DNA of 64,000 nucleotides from Micromonospora sp. U21 (GCF_018070045.1 NZ_JAGPYK010000003.1:1-64000); one strand, 5' to 3'; shown: positions 40,741-49,042, counted from the stretch's first letter. Notes: generated by a model from the letters alone, not told the origin. Translations and numbers: made by a program.

Positions 40741-40838
40741 TTGATCATGGGGTGGACAGATCGACTCCACGTCAGCGATATCGGGGTGTCTGGGTTGGTG
40801 GGATGCCCCGACATCGCCGACGCCGTATCGATCATGCG
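40741..40838. repeat. Imperfect palindromic element between mhuD and sortase genes
   Basis: Positions 40770-40790 and 40802-40822 are inverted copies matching at 17 of 21 bases (CGTCAGCGATATCGGGG against CGTCGGCGATGTCGGGG). Both ends carry a GATCATG motif (40743-40749 and 40830-40836). It lies in the 131-bp gap between convergent genes and may terminate both. It resembles intergenic palindromes with TGATCA ends found in Micromonospora. Confidence 0.55.
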
Positions 40839-40857
40839 GGTCGGCTGTCGGGTGGGT

Positions 40858-41568
40858 TCAGGGCTTGCGGGAGCTCTGGAGAGTGGCGAAGGCGATGACG
40901 TTGTCGGCGTAGCCGGTGCGGCCGCCGATGAACTGGCCGCCGCAGGTGATCAGGCGCAACCCGGGGGGCCCGTCGTGGCCGTAGATCCGCTCGGCGGGCA
41001 GTTGGTCCTTCGGGAAGTGCTCGACCGTGTCGACCTTGAACACCACCACCGACCTGTCCGCCCGGGCCACCTCGATGAGGTCGCCGGGATGCAGCTTGCC
41101 CAGGTCGTAGAAGACCGACGGCCCGCTCTTGGTGTCCACGTGCCCCACGATCACCGCCGGGCCGGGCTCGCCGGGCGTGGGCCCGCGGTCGTACCAGCCG
41201 GTCTCGTTGTGCCGCTCCAACGGGGGTACGGCGATCGAGCCGTCCCGCGCCTGCCCGACCGGCGCCACCGGCGCGGCGACCTTGATCGTCGGCACCGAGA
41301 GGCGCACCGGACGGCTGGCCGACAACCCGACCGTCTCGCTGCGGGCCGGCCGGTCACCGCCGGCCGGCGCCCAGTCGAACGGACCGGCCGAGCCACCCAG
41401 CCCCGCCCCGGTGGCGAACACGCCGGCCAGCACCAGCACCACGGCCACCGGCAGGGACCAGGGGCTGCGGCCGGGCGGACGGCTGCGCCGGGGCGCGACG
41501 GCGGTCGGCGGTCGGGCGGCCACCGACGGTCGGTCGGCGGGCGGCTGCGAGGGGCGGAAGATCTCCAT
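40858..41568 (-). CDS. Class F sortase
   Basis: A 236-residue transpeptidase anchored by one N-terminal helix (PWSLPVAVVLVLAGVFATGAG). The sortase barrel starts near residue 85 (PVRLSVPTIKVAAPVAPVG). The catalytic triad is visible: His in VIVGHVDTKSGPSVFYDL, Cys in LRLITCGGQF, and Arg in GGRTGYADNVIAFA. It belongs to class F, the actinobacterial group with LPxTG-like recognition. The gene begins 7 bp after the stop of an exported protein of the same operon, which is the natural candidate substrate although it lacks a classic motif. Confidence 0.9.
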   Translation of the reverse strand: MEIFRPSQPPADRPSVAARPPTAVAPRRSRPPGRSPWSLPVAVVLVLAGVFATGAGLGGSAGPFDWAPAGGDRPARSETVGLSASRPVRLSVPTIKVAAPVAPVGQARDGSIAVPPLERHNETGWYDRGPTPGEPGPAVIVGHVDTKSGPSVFYDLGKLHPGDLIEVARADRSVVVFKVDTVEHFPKDQLPAERIYGHDGPPGLRLITCGGQFIGGRTGYADNVIAFATLQSSRKP

Positions 41569-41575
41569 GGCGGCC

Positions 41576-42217
41576 TCAGCGGCGGGAGACGCCGCGCGGC
41601 CGGCGCAGGGCCACCACGGCGACGATCAACCCGGTGATGGTCAGCGCCGCGCCACCGGGCAGCAGCAGATTGCTGGTCATGCCGCCAGCGCCGCCGCCGA
41701 AGCCGGTGGCCGGGCCCCGACTGGGCTGGATCTTCTTGACCACCTGGAGCATCGTCGTGGCGCTCTCGCCGTCGCGGCACTCGAGCTTGATGCGGTAGTT
41801 GCCGGGGCGGGTGCGCTCACGCACCATCGGCGCGGCGGTGAGCACCCCGCGCTGCGGCTGCACACCGACCGCGCCGAAGGCATCCGAGACCACCGTGGCG
41901 CCCACCGAGTTGTCCCGACAACTGGCCCGGATGCCGACCAGGTAGCCGGGCTGCACCGTGCTCGGGCTCACCTCGACGAAGACGTCCACCACCGGACCGG
42001 GCTGGGGTGCGCCACCGGGCGGGTCTGGCTGCGGCGCCCCGGGCGCGGGCGCGGCGAGCATGAGGGCGGCCGTGGACACTCGGACGGGCGCGGCGGGGGC
42101 GAGGACGGCGGCGGGTACGGGGGTGGCTGGCGCGGCGTGTGCGGGGGCGGCGGCCAGCAGAGGGCCGGCGAGCATGGCCACCACCGACAGGGTCACGCCG
42201 CCGCGGGTCACTGTCAC
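41576..42217 (-). CDS. Exported membrane-tethered protein, candidate sortase partner
   Basis: A 213-residue protein. The signal peptide covers about 1-28 (GVTLSVVAMLAGPLLAAAPA, then HAAP). An Ala/Pro-rich region leads to a beta-rich extracellular domain at about 75-165 (PVVDVFVEVSPSTVQPGYLV, then ASCRDNS; NYRIKLECRDGE). The C-terminus has LLLPGGAALTITGLIVAVVAL followed by RRPRGVSRR: a hydrophobic helix and basic tail as in a sorting signal, but with LPGGA instead of LPxTG. It may stay as a single-span membrane protein or be processed by the downstream sortase (7-bp gap). The start is GTG 42217 behind GAGGGGG. No family name is recognised. Confidence 0.75.
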   Translation of the reverse strand: MTVTRGGVTLSVVAMLAGPLLAAAPAHAAPATPVPAAVLAPAAPVRVSTAALMLAAPAPGAPQPDPPGGAPQPGPVVDVFVEVSPSTVQPGYLVGIRASCRDNSVGATVVSDAFGAVGVQPQRGVLTAAPMVRERTRPGNYRIKLECRDGESATTMLQVVKKIQPSRGPATGFGGGAGGMTSNLLLPGGAALTITGLIVAVVALRRPRGVSRR

Positions 42218-42351
42218 GATGCCCCCTCTCGACGCCGTGCGGCCGTGCCGGGCATCGGACCACCCGGCCTTGCCGTACCAGTTGGATCCTCTCATTCCCG
42301 GTCGCACATCACATCCGATCCGCCGACAGGGTCGCGTACGCTCGGGTCGCT

Positions 42352-43059
42352 GTGACCGCCACTGACCATGACCCCGCCGCCCCGCCCACGAGCCGGGCGA
42401 TCCGCACCTTCCACCCCCGACGGGGCCGGATGAGCGGCCGGCAGACCGATGCGCTGGATCGGCTCTGGCACGCGTACGGCCTGGACGTGCCGGACGGGCC
42501 CGTCCAGCCGGTCGACCTCGCCGGCCTGTTCGGCCGCCGGGCGCCGGTGGTGCTGGAGATCGGCTCCGGCATGGGCGACAGCACCGCCGCGATGGCCGCC
42601 GTCGACCCGGACCGAGATTATCTGGCGGTAGAGGTGCACACGCCGGGAATCGCGAACCTGCTCGACCTGGTGGACCGGTGCGGCCTGGGCAACGTGCGGG
42701 TGGCTCAGGGCGACGCGTTGGACCTGGTCCGTGGCCTGTCCGAGGGTGTCCTGGACGCCGTCCACGTCTTCTTTCCGGACCCGTGGCCGAAGGCCCGCCA
42801 CCACAAGCGGCGGATCATCCAGCCGGCGCACGTGGCGCTGCTGCGCTCCCGCCTGACCTCGGGCGGCACGCTGCACTGCGCGACCGACTGGGCCGAGTAC
42901 GCCGATGGGATGCGGCAGACCCTGGACGCGGACCCGGAGCTGGTGGACGCGTACGGCGGGTTCGCGCCGCGTCCGGCGCACCGCCCGGTGACGAAGTTCG
43001 AGCGACGGGCGCTCACGGCCGGCCGGCCGGTCGCCGACCTGATCTACCGCCGACGGTGA
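42352..43059 (+). CDS. trmB: tRNA (guanine-N7-)-methyltransferase
   Basis: A 235-residue SAM-dependent enzyme that makes m7G46 in tRNA. The N-terminal RTFHPRRGRMSG is the usual TrmB lead. The SAM motif is VLEIGSGMGDSTAAMA. The tRNA-binding signature FFPDPWPKARHHKRRI, then CATDWAEYADGM and TKFERRAL complete the family. GTG 42352 gives the normal N-terminus, and TACGCT (42337-42342) 9 nt upstream is a probable -10 box, so the leader is very short or absent. Divergent from the sortase operon. Confidence 0.92.
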   Translation: MTATDHDPAAPPTSRAIRTFHPRRGRMSGRQTDALDRLWHAYGLDVPDGPVQPVDLAGLFGRRAPVVLEIGSGMGDSTAAMAAVDPDRDYLAVEVHTPGIANLLDLVDRCGLGNVRVAQGDALDLVRGLSEGVLDAVHVFFPDPWPKARHHKRRIIQPAHVALLRSRLTSGGTLHCATDWAEYADGMRQTLDADPELVDAYGGFAPRPAHRPVTKFERRALTAGRPVADLIYRRR

Positions 43060-43144
43060 CCCGGGCGTACGCGGCACGCGGACGGGGGTCCGGCGGACGG
43101 CGGGTTGGCGCCCGGGGGCATGATCCAGGCACCATGGACGGGAT

Positions 43145-45658
43145 ATGACGCTCACCGCCGCGCTGCCGACAAGCGCCGACCCCGACACCCTCTTCGACGC
43201 GTTCGCCGGCTGGGCGAAGGAGCGCGGCCTCGACCTCTACCCCCATCAGGAGGAGGCGGTCATCGAGATCGTCTCCGGCGCCAACCTGATCATGAACACG
43301 CCCACCGGCTCGGGCAAGAGCCTGGTGGCGGTCGCCGCGCACTTCACGGCCCTCGCGGACAGCCGGACCACCTTCTACACCGCACCGATCAAGGCGCTGG
43401 TGTCGGAGAAGTTCTTCGCCCTCTGCGAGGTGTTCGGCGCCGAGAACGTCGGCATGCTGACCGGCGACGCCAGCGTCAACGCCGACGCCCCGATCATCTG
43501 CTGCACCGCGGAGATCCTGGCCAACCTTGCGCTGCGCGAGGGAGACCGGGCCGACGTCGGCCAGGTGATCATGGACGAGTTCCACTTCTACGCCGAGCCG
43601 GACCGGGGTTGGGCCTGGCAGGTGCCGATCATCGAGCTGCCGCAGGCCCAGTTCATCCTGATGTCCGCCACCCTGGGGGACACCACCCGGTTCGTCGACG
43701 ACCTGACCCGGCGCACCGGGCGGCCGACCGCCGTCGTCCGCTCGGCCGAGCGGCCCGTCCCGCTGATCTTCTCGTACGCCATGACGCCGCTGCACGAGAC
43801 CCTCGAGGAGCTGCTGGAGACCAAGCAGGCCCCGGTGTACGTGGTGCACTTCACCCAGGCCGCCGCGCTGGAGCGCGCCCAGGCGCTGATGAGCGTCAAC
43901 GTCTGCACCCGCGCCGAGAAGGACATGATCGCTGAGGCGATCGGCGGCTTCCGCTTCACCTCCGGCTTCGGCAAGACGCTGTCCCGGCTGGTCCGGCACG
44001 GCATCGGCGTCCACCACGCCGGCATGCTGGCCAAGTACCGCCGGCTGGTCGAGACCCTCGCGCAGGCCGGCCTGCTCAAGGTCATCTGCGGCACCGACAC
44101 CCTCGGCGTCGGCATCAACGTGCCGATCCGCACCGTGCTGTTCACCGGCCTGTCCAAGTACGACGGGGTGCGCACCCGCCTGCTCAAGAACCGCGAGTTC
44201 CACCAGATCGCCGGCCGGGCCGGCCGGGCCGGCTTCGACACCATCGGCCGGGTGGTGGTGCAGGCGCCCGAGCATGTGATCGACAACGAGAAGGCCCTCG
44301 CCAAGGCCGGCGATGACCCGAAGAAGCGGCGCAAGGTGGTCCGCAAGAAGCCGCCGGAGGGCTCGATCGGCTGGGGTCAACCCACCTTCGACCGGCTGGT
44401 CGACGCCGAGCCGGAGCCGCTGACCTCCAGCTTCCAGGTCAGCCACTCGATGCTGCTGAACGTCATCGGCCGGCCCGGGGACGCGTTCACCGCGATGCGG
44501 CACCTGCTCACCGACAACCATGAGGACGCCGCCGCGCGGCGCCGGCACATCCGCCGGGCGATCGCCATCTACCGCGCGCTGCGGGCCGGCGGTGTGGTCG
44601 AGGAGCTGCCCGAGCCGGACGAGACCGGCCGGCGGATCCGGCTCACCGTCGACCTTCAGCTCGACTTCGCGCTCAACCAGCCGCTCTCCCCGCTGGCGCT
44701 GGCCACCATCGAGCTGCTCGACGCCGAGTCCCCGTCGTACGCCCTGGACGTCCTCTCGGTGATCGAGTCGATCCTCGACGACCCCCGACAGATCCTGTCC
44801 GCGCAGCAGTTCAAGGCGCGCGGCGAGGCGGTCGCCGCCATGAAGGCCGAGGGCATCGAGTACGAGGCTCGCCTGGAGCTGCTCGACGAGGTGACCCACC
44901 CGAAGCCCCTCGCGGAGCTGCTGGAGGCCGCGTACGAGATGTACCGGCAGGGGCACCCCTGGGTCGCCGACCACCAGCTCTCCCCCAAGGCCGTGGTCCG
45001 CGACATGTACGAGCGGGCGATGACCTTCACCGAGTACGTGCAGTTCTACGGTCTGACCCGCTCGGAAGGCCTCGTCCTGCGCTACCTGGCTGACGCGTAC
45101 AAGACGCTGCGGCAGACGGTGCCCGAGGACGCCAAGACCGAGGAGCTGATCGACCTCATCGAGTGGCTGGGCGAGCTGGTCCGCCAGGTCGACTCCAGCC
45201 TGATCGACGAGTGGGAGCGGCTGCGCAACCCCTCCGACGTGGCGGAGGTGGCCCAGGCGCACGCCGCCCTGACCGACCGGCCACCGGCGGTGACCCGCAA
45301 CGCGCGTGCGTTCCGGGTGCTGGTGCGCAACGCGCTGTTCCGCCGGGTCGAGCTGGCGGCGCTGCGCCGCTGGGACCTGCTCGCCGAACTGGACGCCGCC
45401 GACGGCTGGGACTACGACGCGTGGGCCGACGCGCTGCGGCCGTACTTCGAGGCGTACGACTTACTCGGCGTCGGGCCGGACGCGCGCGGACCGGCGCTGC
45501 TCATGATCGAGCAGGGCCGGGAGCGGTGGACCGTCCGGCAGATCTTCGACGACCCGGACGGCGACCACGACTGGGGCATCAGCGCCGAGGTCGACCTGGC
45601 CGCCTCGGACGAGATCGGCGCGGCCGTCATCCGGATCACCGAGGTCGGCCAGCTCTGA
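43145..45658 (+). CDS. SKI2-like DEAD/DEAH RNA helicase with DUF3516
   Basis: An 837-residue helicase. Walker A is MNTPTGSGKSLVAVAAHF near residue 50. Motif II is DEFH (QVIMDEFHFYAEPDRG) near residue 145. Motif III is MSATLG. The second RecA domain has GVGINVPIRTVLFTGLSKYD and QIAGRAGRAGFDT. The C-terminal 350 residues are DUF3516, found only fused to this helicase type in actinobacteria. It probably works on structured RNA in turnover or ribosome maturation; the role is inferred. The ATG at 43145 has no clear ribosome site. Confidence 0.9.
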   Translation: MTLTAALPTSADPDTLFDAFAGWAKERGLDLYPHQEEAVIEIVSGANLIMNTPTGSGKSLVAVAAHFTALADSRTTFYTAPIKALVSEKFFALCEVFGAENVGMLTGDASVNADAPIICCTAEILANLALREGDRADVGQVIMDEFHFYAEPDRGWAWQVPIIELPQAQFILMSATLGDTTRFVDDLTRRTGRPTAVVRSAERPVPLIFSYAMTPLHETLEELLETKQAPVYVVHFTQAAALERAQALMSVNVCTRAEKDMIAEAIGGFRFTSGFGKTLSRLVRHGIGVHHAGMLAKYRRLVETLAQAGLLKVICGTDTLGVGINVPIRTVLFTGLSKYDGVRTRLLKNREFHQIAGRAGRAGFDTIGRVVVQAPEHVIDNEKALAKAGDDPKKRRKVVRKKPPEGSIGWGQPTFDRLVDAEPEPLTSSFQVSHSMLLNVIGRPGDAFTAMRHLLTDNHEDAAARRRHIRRAIAIYRALRAGGVVEELPEPDETGRRIRLTVDLQLDFALNQPLSPLALATIELLDAESPSYALDVLSVIESILDDPRQILSAQQFKARGEAVAAMKAEGIEYEARLELLDEVTHPKPLAELLEAAYEMYRQGHPWVADHQLSPKAVVRDMYERAMTFTEYVQFYGLTRSEGLVLRYLADAYKTLRQTVPEDAKTEELIDLIEWLGELVRQVDSSLIDEWERLRNPSDVAEVAQAHAALTDRPPAVTRNARAFRVLVRNALFRRVELAALRRWDLLAELDAADGWDYDAWADALRPYFEAYDLLGVGPDARGPALLMIEQGRERWTVRQIFDDPDGDHDWGISAEVDLAASDEIGAAVIRITEVGQL

Positions 45659-45721
45659 CGCGATGCGAGCCGGAACTTCGCCTCCGGCACACGACCGGCG
45701 ACGGCCTCGGCCTGGCTCCAC

Positions 45722-46441
45722 TCACCGTGCCTCGGCCACCGCCCTGATCCGGCGCACCGCCTCGCGGACGCCTTCGTTCCACGGGGTGCCGTGGCCGGGG
45801 AGGATCCACGTCGCCTGCAGGTCCTCGATGCGGGCGAGTGAGGCGAGGGCCAACGCCGGGTCGTCGGTGAACGGCGCCGGCTGCGGACCCTGCCGGCCGG
45901 TCAGCACGTTCCGGGTGGTGAGCGCGTCCCCGACGAACACCGCGTCGGCGACCGGCACGTGCACGGCGATGCTGCCCGGCGAGTGGCCGGGCATCCCGAT
46001 CACGCGCGGGGCACCGGGCAGGTCGAGCACCTGACCGTCCTCCACGGCGGTCACCTCGGTGAGGTGGGTCGTGCGCAACCCGCCCTTGCGGCTCGCGTAC
46101 CAGAGGAAGCGCGCCGTCGCACCCACCTTGAACTTCCCGAAGGACGCCTCGGGCTTGACCTCGCCCCGGGCGCGGGCGGCGTCCGCGCTGTGCACGTGGA
46201 CCGGCACGCCGTGATCGCGCCGGAGCCGCTCGGCGAACCCGATGTGGTCCGTGTCGCCATGGGTGAGGATCAGGCCGCGGACGTCGGCGAGCGAACGGCC
46301 CATGCCGGACAACTCCGCCACCAGCTCCGACCACTGACCGGAGAGCCCGGCGTCCACGACGGTCACGCCCTCCTCGGTCTCGATCAGGTAGGCGGCGACG
46401 ATGTCGTTGCCGATGCGGTGCAGGTGTGGACCGAGCCTCAT
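45722..46441 (-). CDS. Metallo-beta-lactamase-fold hydrolase
   Basis: A 239-residue enzyme. The zinc site is read in LILTHGDTDHIGF (HxDxDH variant), GMPGHSPGSIAV, AVFVGDAL and WILPGHGTPW. This is the glyoxalase II-like branch of the family; substrate unknown. The frame extends to 46465, but ATG 46441 has GGGAGG at 5-nt spacing and starts just before the first strand. It is divergent from a TetR gene, and repeated half-sites (TAGCCAT/ATGGCTA) fill the 114-bp gap, so it is probably the TetR target. Confidence 0.88.
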   Translation of the reverse strand: MRLGPHLHRIGNDIVAAYLIETEEGVTVVDAGLSGQWSELVAELSGMGRSLADVRGLILTHGDTDHIGFAERLRRDHGVPVHVHSADAARARGEVKPEASFGKFKVGATARFLWYASRKGGLRTTHLTEVTAVEDGQVLDLPGAPRVIGMPGHSPGSIAVHVPVADAVFVGDALTTRNVLTGRQGPQPAPFTDDPALALASLARIEDLQATWILPGHGTPWNEGVREAVRRIRAVAEAR

Positions 46442-46486
46442 GAGTGCCTCCCGAAGTGACGTCACGCCCCTGATGGCTACGGTATA

Positions 46487-46501
46487 TAGCCATCATGGCT
46501 A
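46487..46501. promoter_or_regulatory. TetR operator 1 in the MBL/TetR divergent region
   Basis: TAGCCAT-C-ATGGCTA is a perfect 15-bp dyad. A third half-site, GATGGCTA, lies at 46472-46479 toward the MBL gene. The sites cover likely promoter elements in both directions. Confidence 0.65.
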
Positions 46502-46508
46502 AAAGCTA

Positions 46509-46523
46509 TAGCTATCATGGTGA
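46509..46523. promoter_or_regulatory. TetR operator 2, 22 bp from operator 1
   Basis: TAGCTATCATGGTGA is an imperfect copy of the first operator (11 of 15 bases the same), starting exactly 22 bp after it, i.e. about two helical turns. AGCTATAGCT at 46504-46513 is an overlapping 10-bp palindrome. The arrangement would let two dimers bind on one face. Confidence 0.5.
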
Positions 46524-46555
46524 CGGCCGTCGCCCTACCCGGAAGGAGCACCCGC

Positions 46556-47134
46556 ATGCCGACCCCCGACCGGACGTCGCTCGCCCACATCGTCGAGGCC
46601 GCCCGCGACATCCTGGAGTCGGAAGGGCTCCCGCGCCTGACGATGCAGGCGGTCGCCGAGCGGGTCGGTGTGCGCGCCCCGTCGCTCTACAAGCGGGTCC
46701 GCAATCGCGACGCCCTGATCCGGCTCGTCGCCGAGACCACCGTTCGCGACCTAGGCCAGCAGCTCAGCGCCGTCGCCAGCAGCGGCGACCCGGCCACGGA
46801 CCTCGGCGAGTTGGCCCGCGCATTCCGCGCGTTCGCCCACGCGCACCCGGCCGGCTATCAGCTGATCTTCGCCAACGGCCGCGAGGAGACCCGGCCCAGC
46901 CTCGACGCCCTCACCATGGCCAGCGCCCCCGCCCTGCGCGTCGCCGCCGACCTCGCCGGGCCCGGGCACGCCCTGGAGGCCGCCCGCATGTTCACCGCCT
47001 GGGCCAACGGCTTCGTCAGCATGGAGTTCGCGGGCGCCTTCAACCTCGGCGGCGACCTCGACGAGGCCTTCGAGTTCGGCATCATCCGTCTGACCGCCGC
47101 CTTCGCGGCCCCGGAACCGCCCCCGGCCGACTGA
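46556..47134 (+). CDS. TetR/AcrR-family regulator
   Basis: A 192-residue repressor. The DNA-binding domain is residues about 5-55 (IVEAARDILESEGLPRLTMQ, then RVGVRAPSLYKRVRNRDALI). The C-terminal part (AFRAFAHAHPAGYQLIF, then AWANGFVSMEFAGAFNLGG) is a TetR_C_33/WHG-like ligand domain. ATG 46556 has GGAAGGAG about 8 nt upstream. It is divergent from the MBL hydrolase and preceded by two dyad operators, so autoregulation together with control of the hydrolase is likely. Ligand unknown. Confidence 0.88.
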   Translation: MPTPDRTSLAHIVEAARDILESEGLPRLTMQAVAERVGVRAPSLYKRVRNRDALIRLVAETTVRDLGQQLSAVASSGDPATDLGELARAFRAFAHAHPAGYQLIFANGREETRPSLDALTMASAPALRVAADLAGPGHALEAARMFTAWANGFVSMEFAGAFNLGGDLDEAFEFGIIRLTAAFAAPEPPPAD

Positions 47135-47208
47135 CCGCCAGGGGCCGTATCCGGGCCTCCGAGGCGACTCCTTCCCGCCCCCGGTTTCGCTGGGCAATGT
47201 CAGACCCG

Positions 47209-47234
47209 TCGATTAGAATGTATGTACTAATCGA
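47209..47234. promoter_or_regulatory. Strong dyad operator upstream of the unknown 214-residue protein gene
   Basis: TCGATTAG and CTAATCGA form a perfect 8-bp inverted repeat across 10 nt (AATGTATGTA). It is one of the most AT-rich spots in the window and contains TAGAAT, a good -10 box, so a bound regulator would block the downstream gene. Its sequence is unlike the MBL/TetR operators, so a different regulator is expected. Confidence 0.6.
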
Positions 47235-47257
47235 GATCCTGACCTGGGAGGACGCCC

Positions 47258-47902
47258 GTGACCGCGCCCGCCTCCACGCCCCTCACCCCCTACGCCACAC
47301 TGCTCGGCTTCACCCGCTACGTCGACCGCAACGGCCCCACCAAGGCGACCTTCGTGGGCGGCCTGCGTAAGCAGCGGGCCAGCCGCTCCGGCTTCAACCC
47401 GCACGGCCAGTTCGTCAAGGCTCTCAAGGCCGACATCGCCTTCCACACCGGCGGCACCCACCTCACCGGCGTGGTCGACGTGGTCAAGCCGCGCTGGCGC
47501 CCGCTCTACCAGGCGCTGGTGCCCGGCGCCACGGCCTGGCTGCACTCCCTGGGCGAGCCGTCGGCCGTCGACCTTGCCCAGACCCGCGACGCCCTGGCCA
47601 TGCTGGGCGACCTACCCGTCAAGATCAACCCCCACTTCGGGGTACGGCACGCCGACGGCCGGGCCGAGGCGGTCCGGCTGCACTTCGACGAAACCCCGCC
47701 GAGTGCGGAATCCGTGCTCGCCACCCTGCACCTGATGACCCGGCACATGGACGCGGTGCTGCCGCACGCCGAGCCGGTTCTGGTCGACGTCCGACGCGGT
47801 CAGGCCCACCACATGCCCGCCGACGCCAAGCCCGAGCAGATCGAACGCTGGCTGGCCGGCGAAGCCGCCGCCTTCCGCGCCATCTGGTCCACCGCCGCCT
47901 GA
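47258..47902 (+). CDS. Conserved-looking protein of unknown function, 214 residues
   Basis: I do not recognise the family. The protein is soluble, without signal or membrane helix. The N-terminal part has LLGFTRYVDRNGPTKATFVG and GFNPHGQFVKALKADIAFHT, rich in conserved-looking Gly, His and Lys. The C-terminal half has histidine pairs (LHLMTRHMDAVLPHAEP, QAHHMPADAK) and ends in an amphipathic helix (IERWLAGEAAAFRAIW). GTG 47258 has GGGAGGA 5 nt upstream. A strong dyad operator overlaps the promoter, so expression is probably tightly controlled. The TetR gene 120 bp upstream runs in the same direction. Confidence 0.7.
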   Translation: MTAPASTPLTPYATLLGFTRYVDRNGPTKATFVGGLRKQRASRSGFNPHGQFVKALKADIAFHTGGTHLTGVVDVVKPRWRPLYQALVPGATAWLHSLGEPSAVDLAQTRDALAMLGDLPVKINPHFGVRHADGRAEAVRLHFDETPPSAESVLATLHLMTRHMDAVLPHAEPVLVDVRRGQAHHMPADAKPEQIERWLAGEAAAFRAIWSTAA

Positions 47903-47948
47903 CAACCAACCCCGCCAGCCCGGGCCGCTGTCCGGGGCCGCTGCCCGG

Positions 47949-48026
47949 CAAGATCACGCTCGATCCAGGATGTAGTGGCCTCCCCTCCTCGGGAGGCCAC
48001 TACATTCATGTTCGGGCGAGATCATG
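47949..48026 (-). repeat. 78-bp palindromic element, left copy (inverted relative to the right copy)
   Basis: The core is a perfect 15-bp hairpin (ATGTAGTGGCCTCCC and its complement, 6-nt loop, 47970-48005). Outer arms carry AGATCACGCTCGA and TCGGGCGAGATCAT. Its reverse complement matches the element at 49016-49093 in 62 of 78 positions without gaps, the right-hand 36 bases in 33 of 36. The two copies face each other around the DUF559 gene. The hairpin can also terminate the 214-residue protein gene. Confidence 0.8.
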
Positions 48027-48112
48027 AGGTCAGTGGGCAGTGAACGTGCCGCGCGTTCTGCGGTTATCCACAGGGGCGGCGTGGGGCAGCGCGATCGGTC
48101 AGCCTGGAGGCC

Positions 48113-49042
48113 ATGCCGAAAGCTCCTCGCCGGCCGCCCCAGTTGCGCGGTCGGGTCTTCCGCGGCTCGGTCGCCATCTCGCAGGGGCTGCTGACCCGCA
48201 ACGACCTACGCAGCTCCGCGTGGCGGCCACTCTTCCGGGACGTCTACGTCGACGCCCGGGTCAGAGTCACCCACCTGACCAGGTGCGCCGCTGTCGGACG
48301 CTGGCTGATCCCGCCCGGCGCGGCCATCGCAGGGAGCGCCGCGGCGGCCCTGTACGGCTGCGCGACACCGACTCTGAGCGAGCCGGTCGACGTGCTGGTG
48401 CCCAGCGACGCCCGGATCGGGCCGACCGCCGGCCTTCGGATCCACCACGGGGAGATCGACCCCGGCGACACGGTGGACCGGGCGGGAGTCAGGGTGACCA
48501 GTCCGGCGCGGACCTGCTGGGACCTCGCCCGTTGGCTCGATGTCGTCGAGGCGGTGGTCGTCATCGACTCCCTGATGGCCAGCCGGCTCATCGACGTGCC
48601 GACATTGCGCGAGTACGCGCTGGGCCGGGCCGGTCGACGGGGCTGGCGGGCTCTGCTGCGCGCGGTTGACCTGGCCGACGCGGGCGCGGAGTCACCCCAG
48701 GAGTCCCGCACCCGGGTGCGGCTCGTGCTCGCCGGGCTGCCCAGGTCGCAGACGCAGTGGATCGTCGCCGATCAGGGCCGGTTCGTGGCCCGGCTGGACC
48801 TGGCCTGGCCGCAGTTCAAGGTCGCGGTGGAGTACGACGGGCTCTGGCACGACGACCCCGAGCAGTTCCACCGGGACCGCCAGCGGCTCAACCGGCTGCT
48901 CGGCGGCGACTGGATCGTCCTGCACGTGACCGCCAAGCGCCTCCGGGACGACTTCGACGGCTTCCTTGCCGAGGTCAGGGCCGCCCTGCGTACCCGGTCC
49001 CGCTCCCCTGGGCACCATGATCGTGCTCGAATAAGGAAATAG
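48113..49042 (+). CDS. DUF559 endonuclease-like protein with AbiEi-type N-terminus
   Basis: A 309-residue protein. Residues about 20-90 resemble the AbiEi antitoxin-type winged helix (ISQGLLTRNDLRSSAWRPLF, then RDVYVDAR). Residues about 195-295 are DUF559, a Vsr-like PD-(D/E)xK nuclease fold: FVARLDLAWPQFKVAVEYDG holds the Asp and Glu of the presumed active site, followed by HRDRQRLNRLLGGDWIVLHV. Such proteins are abundant in actinobacteria, with no proven function. The last nine residues (HHDRARIRK) and the stop codon are encoded by the right palindromic element, so the ancestral C-terminus was probably different. ATG 48113 follows GGAGG closely. Confidence 0.75.
   Translation: MPKAPRRPPQLRGRVFRGSVAISQGLLTRNDLRSSAWRPLFRDVYVDARVRVTHLTRCAAVGRWLIPPGAAIAGSAAAALYGCATPTLSEPVDVLVPSDARIGPTAGLRIHHGEIDPGDTVDRAGVRVTSPARTCWDLARWLDVVEAVVVIDSLMASRLIDVPTLREYALGRAGRRGWRALLRAVDLADAGAESPQESRTRVRLVLAGLPRSQTQWIVADQGRFVARLDLAWPQFKVAVEYDGLWHDDPEQFHRDRQRLNRLLGGDWIVLHVTAKRLRDDFDGFLAEVRAALRTRSRSPGHHDRARIRK

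Noticed and set aside
43013-45262. A 749-codon open frame antisense to the DUF3516 helicase
   Set aside because: It mirrors the helicase codon pattern, as expected at this GC content. Its product is low-complexity, Val/Gly/Asp/Arg-rich and has no domain, and the sense gene has full helicase motifs.
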